Shown here: positions 6,543 to 12,063 of the stretch, piece by piece | Numbering within the stretch: the stretch's first letter is position 1 | Layout of the letters: the number at the start of each line of letters is the position of its first letter | Assembly (NCBI GenBank): GCA_029907755.1 | Contig: JARYLH010000036.1 | Location: 1 to 12,063, forward strand | Reading direction: 5' to 3' | Length of the DNA: 12,063 nt | DNA from: Candidatus Methanosuratincola sp. | Lineage (GTDB): Archaea > Thermoproteota > Methanomethylicia > Methanomethylicales > Methanomethylicaceae | The notes under the pieces: model-generated | The model's database searches: none | The model's input: only the letters and a program-made list of their open reading frames with translations | What the model was told of the DNA's origin: nothing | Translations under genes and position numbers: made by a program

Positions 6543-6556
6543 CCGGAGTGCTCCGG
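6543..6556. other. GC-rich palindrome in the gap after cofE
   Basis: CCGGAGTGCTCCGG is a self-complementary 14-mer (6-bp arms, two-base centre) lying 22 bases beyond the cofE stop. No T run follows on the cofE strand, so it is not clearly a terminator. The rest of the gap between the Lrp promoter and cofE holds no gene. Confidence 0.3.
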
Positions 6557-6578
6557 CTTGGCGGAACGGGCGTATCGC

Positions 6579-7355
6579 CTAAGGGTGCTCCTTCCCCCTG
6601 CAGGACAGGAGATGCATGATGAGGCACTGGTCCGGCGGTATGTACGCCTCGCTGATGCCGTACCCGCTGCCGTACGTGACCGGGGCATCCCTGATGAGCG
6701 CGACCGGCCTCGACTCGTCTGTCTCGCCCATGACCAGCTGCGCTGCGGAAGCCAGATTGTCGGCGACCATGAACCTCTTGAGGCGCAGAGGCCTGCCGTA
6801 GAGGTCGGGCTTACCCCTCAGGTCCTCGACCGCCCTGAAGCCAGCTATGCCTATCGCGACGCCGCTGTTCCCCATCCTCAGCGGGAGCGTCCTGCTGTCG
6901 ATTATCAGGACGCCGACGTCCAGCCCCCTCCCGGAGAACGAGGCTTTCAGCACCTCAGCCGCAGACTGCGGATCCTCGGGCCAGAGCGCGACGAAGCCCG
7001 GCGGGGAGTTGGACTGGTCCACACCGGCGTTCGCGACGAGTGTCCCCATCTTGATCGTGGCGAGGGCGTGCTCGACTCCCCCCAGGATCTGGTCGGCCTC
7101 CCGGATCACCACCTCGACGAATGCAGGGTCCATCGAGTGGCGTGCAGCGAGTTCGATTGCCGCCGGGGAGGGGCGGACGTCGGAGAGGCGGACGAGTCTG
7201 TTCATCGCGGTGGCGACAGCCTTGGCTGAGAACGCGAGTATGTCGCCGTCCCTTATCTCCAGCCCCGAGGATCTGGCACCCTCGATCGCCAGCCCGACGA
7301 GGTCGTCCCCCGGCCCTACCAGCCTTGTCCTTATGCCGTAGATCTCCAAACCCAC
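6579..7355 (-). CDS. cofE: Coenzyme F420-0:L-glutamate ligase (CofE)
   Basis: GTP-dependent addition of glutamate(s) to F420-0, the last step of coenzyme F420 synthesis in archaea. It is 258 residues from GTG 7355, close to the family's about 250. That GTG has GGAGG five bases upstream (7361-7365); an in-frame TTG at 7499 would add 48 low-complexity residues upstream of the ribosome binding site and is rejected. Motifs in order: YGIRTRLVGPGDDL (5-18), DGDILAFSAKAVATA (36-50), PAFVEVVIREADQILGG (77-93), NAGVDQSNSPPG (109-120), DSRTLPLRMGNSGVAIGIAG (153-172) and LASAAQLVMGETDE (201-214). The usual AEGR after the conserved lysine is replaced here by AMNR. The C-terminal 30 residues (YGSGYGISEAYIPP) are somewhat longer than in other members. 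No other F420 gene is nearby. Confidence 0.92.
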   Translation of the reverse strand: MGLEIYGIRTRLVGPGDDLVGLAIEGARSSGLEIRDGDILAFSAKAVATAMNRLVRLSDVRPSPAAIELAARHSMDPAFVEVVIREADQILGGVEHALATIKMGTLVANAGVDQSNSPPGFVALWPEDPQSAAEVLKASFSGRGLDVGVLIIDSRTLPLRMGNSGVAIGIAGFRAVEDLRGKPDLYGRPLRLKRFMVADNLASAAQLVMGETDESRPVALIRDAPVTYGSGYGISEAYIPPDQCLIMHLLSCRGKEHP

Positions 7356-7480
7356 AACCCCCTCCCTGCCGCCCAATCGCCCCGGCTTACCCTCCCGCTC
7401 GTTGACAGGAATCCGGTCGGTCGCCCGGCCCAACCCCCGCGAAGCGTGCCAAGGGCAGACGCTCTGGCAAGCAGGCAGAC

Positions 7481-7495
7481 ATACAAAGAATGTAT
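7481..7495. promoter_or_regulatory. Inverted repeat between cofE and purA, possible operator
   Basis: ATACA (7481-7485) and TGTAT (7491-7495) form a dyad with a 5-base spacer. It lies about 25 bases upstream of the purA TATA box and within the upstream region of cofE. Two GGCAGAC direct repeats (7454-7460, 7474-7480) sit next to it, exactly 20 bp apart. No protein can be assigned. The remaining roughly 200-base gap holds no gene. Confidence 0.3.
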
Positions 7496-7518
7496 CCACT
7501 CACCCGGGGCATATAATC

Positions 7519-7526
7519 TTTTTATA
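7519..7526 (+). promoter_or_regulatory. TATA box of purA
   Basis: TTTTTATA centred about 35 bases before the purA ATG predicts a transcript start near 7548 and a leader of about 10 bases containing GGTGG (7549-7553) as a weak ribosome binding site. The overlapping ATATAATC upstream could also serve transcription toward cofE. Confidence 0.6.
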
Positions 7527-7557
7527 CGGACCCGCGCTGTATTCGACTGGTGGTTAA

Positions 7558-8587
7558 ATGACAGTGACTGTGGTCGTTGGCGGCTTCTACGGAGACGAGG
7601 GGAAAGGGTCCCCGCTTCGGGTATCCCCCCAGAGGTAAGATAGCCGCCTATATGGGCTTCAAGGACAACTACGCCCTGGCAGTCAGGACTGGGTCGATAA
7701 ACGCAGGGCACACGATCGTCGAGGGCGATAAGGAAGTCAAGCTCAGGATAATCCCATGCGCCTACGTCAACAGGAGGACCAGGCTGCTCATAGCGGCCGG
7801 GGCGCTGTACAGCATCGAGACCCTGAAGAAGGAGATCGCCATCACCGGGGCCGAGGGCAGGCTCGGGGTGGACCGTAACAGCGGCGTGATACTCCCCGAG
7901 CACATCGATCGGGAGAGGAAGGACGAGTTCCTGATGAAGAAGGTCGGCTCGACCGGGTCCGGGGTCGGGGCAGCAATGGTCGACAGGGTGCTCCGGACGA
8001 TGAGGCTCGCCCGCGACTTCGACGAGCTCAAGCCCTACCTCACCGACGTGGAGAGGGAGGTCCACGACTGCGCAAAGTCGGGCGGCAGGGTCCTCCTTGA
8101 GGGCACGCAGGGGCTCTACCTCTCGCTCTTCCACGGCGACCCGCCGTACGTCACCAGCAGGGACGTCTCCGCCTCTGCGGTCTGCAGCGAGGTCGGCGTG
8201 GGGCCGAAGGACGTCGACGAAGTCGTCGTGGTCTTCAAGTCCTACGTGACCAGGGTGGGGGGCGGGCCGCTCGAGGGGGAGCTCCCCGAGGACGAGGCTG
8301 CGAGTAGGGGCTGGCTGGAGGTCGCCACGGTGACCGGCAGGAAGAGGAGGGCTGCGCCGTTCAACTATGCGCTCGCGGAGAGGTCGCTGAGGATAAACGG
8401 GGGGACGCAGATAGCGCTTACGAAGCTTGACGCGATATTCCCGGAGTGCAGGGGGGCGCGGAACTACGAAAGCCTGCCGGACAGGGCGAAGGCATTCGTC
8501 AAGGAGATCGAGCAGAACCTGGGAGTCCCTGTGGCGATCATAGGGACCGGGCCTGGGACCGAGGACATAGTCGACAGGCGCGGGTGA
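7558..8587 (+). CDS. purA: Adenylosuccinate synthetase, interrupted by a probable 28-base intron
   Basis: Makes adenylosuccinate from IMP, aspartate and GTP, the committed step to AMP. Read without a break from ATG 7558, translation stops at TAA 7636 after 26 residues. Joining 7558-7604 to 7633-8587 gives one 333-residue frame of normal archaeal length (archaeal PurA is about 340, shorter than the bacterial about 430). The joined product begins MTVTVVVGGFYGDEGKGKIA; Asp13 and Lys16 fall at the same numbers as in E. coli, and His42 in NAGHT matches catalytic His41. Further motifs are GSTGSGVGAAMVDRV, VLLEGTQGLYLSL, PPYVTSRDVSASAV, VVVFKSYVTRVGGGP and TVTGRKRR. Apart from the 28 bases the gene shows no decay, so it looks functional if spliced. 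A strong T-rich terminator follows. It is transcribed alone, divergent from cofE. Confidence 0.9.
7605..7632 (+). other. Probable bulge-helix-bulge mRNA intron in purA
   Basis: The 28 bases interrupt the P-loop codons between GDEG and GK. RNA pairing: GGGG (7599-7602) with CCCC (7627-7630) forms a 4-bp helix; AAA (7603-7605) bulges on its 3' side and AGA (7631-7633) on the 3' side of the partner strand. GGGU (7606-7609) with AUCC (7623-7626) is the inner helix, closed by CCCG-CUU-CGGG (7611-7621). Cutting after base two of each bulge leaves codon AA|A (Lys16) followed by GGT AAG ATA, restoring GDEGKGKI. The canonical outer helix is missing directly beside the motif, but exon strands GGCGGCT (7579-7585) and AGCCGCC (7642-7648) pair perfectly beyond an internal loop. 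This is a relaxed BHB motif. Splicing is inferred, not shown. Confidence 0.72.
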
Positions 8588-8617
8588 GTTGCGCAGCCTC
8601 CCGCGCACCCCCAATCT

Positions 8618-8645
8618 TTCCTTCTTTTTGTTTTTTGTTTTTTTT
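8618..8645 (+). terminator. Long T-rich terminator of purA
   Basis: Three T runs (T5, T6 and T8) separated by single G residues begin about 30 bases after the purA stop. This is the strongest U-tract terminator in the window and lies at the convergent junction with the minus-strand gene ending at 8673. Confidence 0.75.
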
Positions 8646-8672
8646 GTGCCCCGCCGAAGCTTCATTCGCCGA

Positions 8673-9188
8673 TCATTGATTCCGAGATGGCTTCTGATCC
8701 ATGGTGGATCTCTTCAGCTCGCCCCTGATACTCGATATCAGCCGGGCAGCCTTCGAGTCCGAGGCAGCCAGCATCGCGCCTGCGCCATCGGGCGACCCGG
8801 AAGCGAGCGCCGAGAGGGCGCCCTCGAGGTCGGCTTTCAGCCCCTCCGCGAGCCTGGCTTTCTGCGCGGACCTCGGAGGGGGCACAGCAGAGGGGGGGAT
8901 CTCGATCGAGAGCCCCTTCTGGATAAGCAGGAGGGCGTACTGGATCTCGAGCCTGCACCTGAGCGCGGATGCGTAAGCCCGCTGGAGGCTACCCCTCGTG
9001 TCCGCAGCGCCTTCTGAGCCAAGGCCAGCAGCAGGCAACCCCGAAGCGGCAACCCCACCAGGACCCTGGGCCCCGTCTCCCGGGTTGCCACCGCCCCAGA
9101 GCGACGATGCAAGCGCCTCGGCGTGTGCGAGTGCCGCCGACGCTGATGAGAGTGCCTTTTTAATGATCTCCTCCCTTTTGGCTTGCAT
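8673..9188 (-). CDS. Hypothetical helical protein with Gly/Ala-rich linker, downstream of glmS
   Basis: I do not recognise this 171-residue protein. A helical N-terminus (about 1-30, MQAKREEIIKKALSSASAAL) is followed by a low-complexity linker rich in Gly, Ala and Pro (31-64). A second helix follows (about 65-93), with QRAYASALRCRLEIQYALLL, then a proline-rich turn (IPPSAVPPP, 97-105) and a third helical region (107-160), ending in a polar tail. There is no signal peptide, clear membrane segment or catalytic motif. The ATG at 9188 is 18 bases after the glmS stop, with a GGTGGGTG stretch in between as a possible ribosome binding site, so it is probably co-transcribed with glmS. The GC-rich linker raises some doubt about constraint in that part, but the uninterrupted frame, tight spacing and helical heptads support a real gene. 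Confidence 0.72.
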   Translation of the reverse strand: MQAKREEIIKKALSSASAALAHAEALASSLWGGGNPGDGAQGPGGVAASGLPAAGLGSEGAADTRGSLQRAYASALRCRLEIQYALLLIQKGLSIEIPPSAVPPPRSAQKARLAEGLKADLEGALSALASGSPDGAGAMLAASDSKAARLISSIRGELKRSTMDQKPSRNQ

Positions 9189-9206
9189 GGCAGCGCACCC
9201 ACCGGG

Positions 9207-11015
9207 CTAAAGGACGGTGACGGACTTTGCCAGGTTCCTCGGCCTGTCCGGATCGAGCCCCCTGTAGGTCGCCACGTAATACGCGAGCGCCTGGAGCGGC
9301 ACCGTGCAGAGGATCGGGTAGAGGTAATCTGGCGACTCCGGCACCTCGAAGTACTCGTCCGACACCTCGATCAGCTCGGCGTCCCCCTCGGTGAGCACGG
9401 AGAAGATCTCGGCGCCCCTTGCCTTCATCTCCATCACATTGCCGATTATCCTCTGCCGAGACGCGTCCTTCGGCGCGACGAAGACGCAGAGGAAGCCCGG
9501 CTCGACGAGCGAGATCGGCCCGTGCTTCGACTCACCGGCGGGGTACCCCTCGGCGTGTATGTAGCTGATCTCCTTGAGCTTCAGCGCCCCCTCCAGCGCG
9601 GTGGCGACGTTCATCCCCCTGCCCAGGAAGAATGCGTCCCTCCTGTCCGAGTACTTGAGGGCGATCTCTCGGATTCGTTCCATCCCCCCCAGCAGGGATC
9701 CTATCTTCGCTGGGAGGGAGGCCATCTCGGCGGTGATCCCCTCGAACTCCGAGCCCGAGATGAACCCGGAAGCGAGCGCTGCCCTGAACGAGAGCATCTC
9801 GAGGGCCACCAGCTGGGTCAGGAAGGACTTTGTCGCTGCGACGCCTATCTCGGGCCCGCCCTGCGTGCAGAGGTATGCGTCCGAGAGGGACGTTATCGAG
9901 GAGGAGAGCGTGTTCGTTATCCCGAGCACGCGGGCGCCGAGCTTCTTGGCGTACCTGATCGCGCCGAGCGTGTCGGCAGTCTCACCGGACTGCGAGACCC
10001 CAACCACCACAGCCCCACCGAGGGGCTGCCCCTTCAGGTGCTCCTCGAACTCGGATGAGATGAGCGCCCTGGCGTCGAAGCCGAGGGAGTTCAGCAGGTA
10101 GGAGGCGCAGAGGCAGGCGTGGTAAGACGTCCCAGACCCGGTCAGGATGATCCTCTTTCCCGGCAGGAGCGATGCCGCGCGCTCCACGTACTCTGCGGAG
10201 ATCCTGAGCGTGTTGGAGACCGCGAGCGGCTGCTCGTGTATCTCCTTGAGCATGAAGTGAGCGTATCCGCCCCGATCGACCGCAGCCAGATTCCAGCTGA
10301 CGCCCACGGCGCAGGGCTCTATCCTCTCGCCGCTGGCGCTCTCCAGCGTGAAACCGCCCCTGGTCAGCGTCGCCAGGCTCCCCTCAGGCATCGGGAAGAA
10401 CTGGGATGCATGCTTCACCAGCGCGGGTATGTCGGATGCACAGTATGCCCCGCCTGGGCCGATGCCGAGTATGAGCGGGCTCTCCCTCCGGAAGCAGACG
10501 ATCCTGTCCGGCTCAGCTGAGCTTACTGCCGCGACTGCCATCGACCCCCTTATCTGCCTGGAGGCGCTCGCCAGCGCCCCCTTGAGCCCCATCCCGGACC
10601 TTACGCCCTCCTCGATGAGGTGCGCTATCACCTCGGAGTCGGTGTTGGAGGAGAAGGTGTGTCCCCTTGCCTGGAGCCCGGCGCGCAGCTCCAGAAAGTT
10701 CTCCAGGACGCCGTTGTGGACGACGGCTATCGACCCGGTGCAGTCGAGGTGCGGGTGGGCATTCTCCTTGCAAGGCGCCCCGTGGGTCGCCCACCTGGTG
10801 TGGCCGATCCCAATCTCTATTTTCGGGTCCAGCGAGTCCAGGTCGACCCTGCGGACGAAATCATCGATGCTGCCCTTGTCCTTCATCACAACGACCTTGC
10901 CGCCGGAGATGAAGGCGAAACCCACCGAGTCGTACCCCCTGTACTCGAGTCGCCTCAGCCCGTCCACGAGCACCGGGACCGCCGCTTCGCAGATGCAGCC
11001 GAATATTCCGCACAA
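9207..11015 (-). CDS. glmS: Glutamine--fructose-6-phosphate aminotransferase (isomerizing)
   Basis: Makes glucosamine-6-phosphate from fructose-6-phosphate and glutamine, the entry to UDP-GlcNAc and so to archaeal N-glycans and surface sugars. It is 602 residues, the usual length. The start is TTG 11015: the product must begin Met-Cys because Cys2, exposed after Met removal, is the glutaminase nucleophile (MCGIFGCI). The class II glutaminase domain (1 to about 220) has LEYRGYDS, HTRWATHG (72-79), VVHNGVLEN (98-106) and SNTDSEV. Two SIS sugar-isomerase domains follow, with GSGTSYHA (293-300), SQSGETADT (341-349), KEISYIHAEGYPAGESKHGP (481-500), and the C-terminal DPDRPRNLAKSVTV typical of GlmS. 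The ribosome binding site is weak (GGTGTGA). A candidate promoter lies at 11093-11099. An unrecognised small gene follows closely. Confidence 0.97.
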   Translation of the reverse strand: MCGIFGCICEAAVPVLVDGLRRLEYRGYDSVGFAFISGGKVVVMKDKGSIDDFVRRVDLDSLDPKIEIGIGHTRWATHGAPCKENAHPHLDCTGSIAVVHNGVLENFLELRAGLQARGHTFSSNTDSEVIAHLIEEGVRSGMGLKGALASASRQIRGSMAVAAVSSAEPDRIVCFRRESPLILGIGPGGAYCASDIPALVKHASQFFPMPEGSLATLTRGGFTLESASGERIEPCAVGVSWNLAAVDRGGYAHFMLKEIHEQPLAVSNTLRISAEYVERAASLLPGKRIILTGSGTSYHACLCASYLLNSLGFDARALISSEFEEHLKGQPLGGAVVVGVSQSGETADTLGAIRYAKKLGARVLGITNTLSSSITSLSDAYLCTQGGPEIGVAATKSFLTQLVALEMLSFRAALASGFISGSEFEGITAEMASLPAKIGSLLGGMERIREIALKYSDRRDAFFLGRGMNVATALEGALKLKEISYIHAEGYPAGESKHGPISLVEPGFLCVFVAPKDASRQRIIGNVMEMKARGAEIFSVLTEGDAELIEVSDEYFEVPESPDYLYPILCTVPLQALAYYVATYRGLDPDRPRNLAKSVTVL

Positions 11016-11092
11016 GGTATCACACCATGCCAGACCAACGGAGTAGGGTTAGATCAGCAGACCGGTTTGATCAAGAATATCGGATCCCCGGG

Positions 11093-11099
11093 ATAAAAA
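11093..11099 (-). promoter_or_regulatory. TATA-like element upstream of glmS, or U-tract ending gatE
   Basis: TTTTTAT on the minus strand lies between gatE and glmS. As a TATA box it gives a glmS transcript start near 11070 and a leader of about 55 bases. The same five T residues, 25 bases after the gatE stop, could instead terminate gatE. The sequence does not decide between them; both may hold. Confidence 0.4.
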
Positions 11100-11123
11100 G
11101 AGTTGCGCGGGTCATGGGCAGGG

Positions 11124-12063
11124 TCACTCCACCCGCTTCCTCATCTCCTCCTCCAGCAGGGAAAAGAGGAGCTTCCCGTCGACCTTCCCGCGGTACTCCT
11201 TCATCAGGTCCCCCATCAGCCTGCTCTTTGCGCGCTCGCCCTCGCGCTTGACCAGATCGAGGTTCCTCTCCACGACCGCGGCGATCGCGGCCCGGACCTC
11301 CTCAGGGCTGACCGACCCGATCGAGAGCGCCCTTAGCGCCCCTTCGACGCCCTTCCCTCTGTTCGCCGAGAGCCACCTGAAGATCTCCGGGACGGCCTCC
11401 TTCGGTATCTTCCCCGAGCTGGCGCCGAGGACGACCTGCTTTATGTCGGAAGGCTCGAAAGAGTCGACATCGATGCCCTCCCTCCTGAGCATCTTGAACG
11501 TGTACTCGAAGGTGGCTGCGACGAACGACGGGTCTGCCCCGCCCTCCCTGACCAGGGACTCGAACTCCGCGGCGTAGGGGGAGTCGACTATGAGGAGGGA
11601 GAGGTCCCTGCCCAGCCCGTACTCCTTCTGGTACCGCTCCGCCTTGGACTCGAGCGTCTCAGGGAGCGCGCGCCTCACCTCCTCGAAGCGCGACGGGCTC
11701 ACGACAATCGACGGGACGTCGGTCTCGGGGTACATCCTGGCGGACCCTGGCATTGGGCGCATGAACCTGGTCGTCCCGTCCGGGTTCGCTGCCCTCACCT
11801 CGGCTGGGATCCCCCTGAGCGCCTCCGACGCCCGCTCTACCACGGCCTCCAGGGCAGCCCTGCAAGCCGGCTCGGGCGCTGCGACCAGGACTGCGCAGTC
11901 GGACTCTGAGGCGCCGAGCGAACGCCTCACGGAGGAGACCTCCTCAGCCGTGATCCCGTATGCAGGGAGCTCGTCGGTGTGGAATATCCCGCCCACGCCG
12001 GCACTCGCCTTCGCCCTGTCGGAGAGCTCGGTGCCGAACCGCCTCCCCGGCTGCACCTCTTCC
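11124..12063 (-). CDS. gatE: Glutamyl-tRNA(Gln) amidotransferase subunit E, C-terminal part
   Basis: GatE, with the asparaginase-like GatD, converts mischarged Glu-tRNA(Gln) to Gln-tRNA(Gln). The GatDE pair occurs only in archaea, so this is the best marker of the domain. The frame is open to the window edge, and the apparent GTG start at 12056 is internal: the upstream codons continue in frame. Visible motifs are GRRFGTELSDRAK and GIFHTDELPAYGI near the edge. Next comes the inserted GAD-type domain (about the next 80 residues), then RAANPDGTTRFMRPMPGSAR and MYPETDVPS of the kinase core. The helical tail domain follows, as in GatB, and ends in KLLFSLLEEEMRKRVE. About 313 codons are present of roughly 620-640 expected. 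glmS follows after a 108-base gap. Confidence 0.95.
   Translation of the reverse strand, partial: EEVQPGRRFGTELSDRAKASAGVGGIFHTDELPAYGITAEEVSSVRRSLGASESDCAVLVAAPEPACRAALEAVVERASEALRGIPAEVRAANPDGTTRFMRPMPGSARMYPETDVPSIVVSPSRFEEVRRALPETLESKAERYQKEYGLGRDLSLLIVDSPYAAEFESLVREGGADPSFVAATFEYTFKMLRREGIDVDSFEPSDIKQVVLGASSGKIPKEAVPEIFRWLSANRGKGVEGALRALSIGSVSPEEVRAAIAAVVERNLDLVKREGERAKSRLMGDLMKEYRGKVDGKLLFSLLEEEMRKRVE

Noticed and set aside
6543..6556. CCGGAGTGCTCCGG as a rho-independent-type terminator of cofE
   Set aside because: No T run follows on the cofE strand, and archaeal termination depends on U-tracts rather than hairpins.
7356..7499. 48-residue N-terminal extension of CofE from TTG 7499
   Set aside because: A good GGAGG-GTG start at 7355 begins at the family's conserved N-terminus, and the extension has no family similarity.
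7600..7638. Programmed ribosomal frameshifting to explain the purA break
   Set aside because: A shift would leave about nine foreign residues inside the P-loop. No classical slippery site with a downstream stimulator is apparent, and exact 28-base removal restores the consensus. It is not fully excluded.
7577..8587. purA read as starting at TTG 7577 in the downstream frame
   Set aside because: This start lacks the P-loop Asp and Lys and has no ribosome binding site, while the ATG at 7558 has a promoter and encodes the consensus N-terminus in the other frame.
7331..8665. A 444-residue open frame on the minus strand opposite purA
   Set aside because: It is the antisense shadow of GC-rich purA and runs through the promoter region and into cofE; the plus strand encodes a clear PurA.
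9183..10058. Long plus-strand frames opposite glmS, and similar ones opposite the biotin carboxylase (3464-4216)
   Set aside because: They are arginine- and leucine-rich antisense shadows of well-identified genes with no recognisable domain.

Overview
This 12 kb window comes from an archaeal chromosome, GC-rich, probably of the Thermoproteota/TACK side. The archaeal call rests on GatE (a tRNA-dependent amidotransferase subunit found only in archaea), a short archaeal-type adenylosuccinate synthetase, F420 biosynthesis (CofE), TTTTTAT-type TATA boxes about 25 bases before predicted transcript starts, likely leaderless mRNAs, U-tract terminators and many GTG/TTG start codons. I cannot name a lower rank from the sequence alone.

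Layout. 1-1003 (minus): C-terminally truncated class III CoA-transferase with its own promoter. 1182-4783 (minus): a three-gene operon for a biotin-dependent acyl-CoA carboxylase, transcribed as biotin carboxylase, biotin carrier protein, carboxyltransferase, with a TATA box at about 4829-4837 and a U-rich terminator at 1168-1180. 4993-5679 (minus): the nickel-insertion GTPase HypB. It is divergent from a 52-residue zinc-ribbon protein (5745-5903, plus), and the two share a palindromic TATA element. 5981-6433 (minus): an Lrp/AsnC regulator whose promoter lies inside an inverted repeat. 6579-7355 (minus): CofE. 7558-8587 (plus): PurA, interrupted near its start. 8673-9188 (minus): an unrecognised helical protein 18 bases behind GlmS (9207-11015, minus). 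11124-12063 (minus): the C-terminal part of GatE, cut by the window edge.

Main discovery. The purA reading frame breaks inside the GDEGKGK P-loop. Removing exactly 28 bases (7605-7632) restores the family consensus and the frame for the other 317 codons. Those bases fold into a bulge-helix-bulge-like structure: a 4-bp G/C helix flanked by AAA and AGA bulges. Cutting after the second base of each bulge, as archaeal tRNA-splicing endonuclease does, gives exactly the consensus-restoring junction. I read this as a tiny archaeal mRNA intron that splits the codon of the catalytic P-loop lysine. A one-base sequencing error in a C6 run, leaving a 9-residue insertion, is the main alternative.

The other genes are core or near-core metabolism: carboxylation of short acyl-CoAs, CoA transfer, F420, purine synthesis, amino-sugar synthesis and Gln-tRNA formation. 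They do not form one pathway. No mobile element, CRISPR array, tRNA or rRNA was seen.
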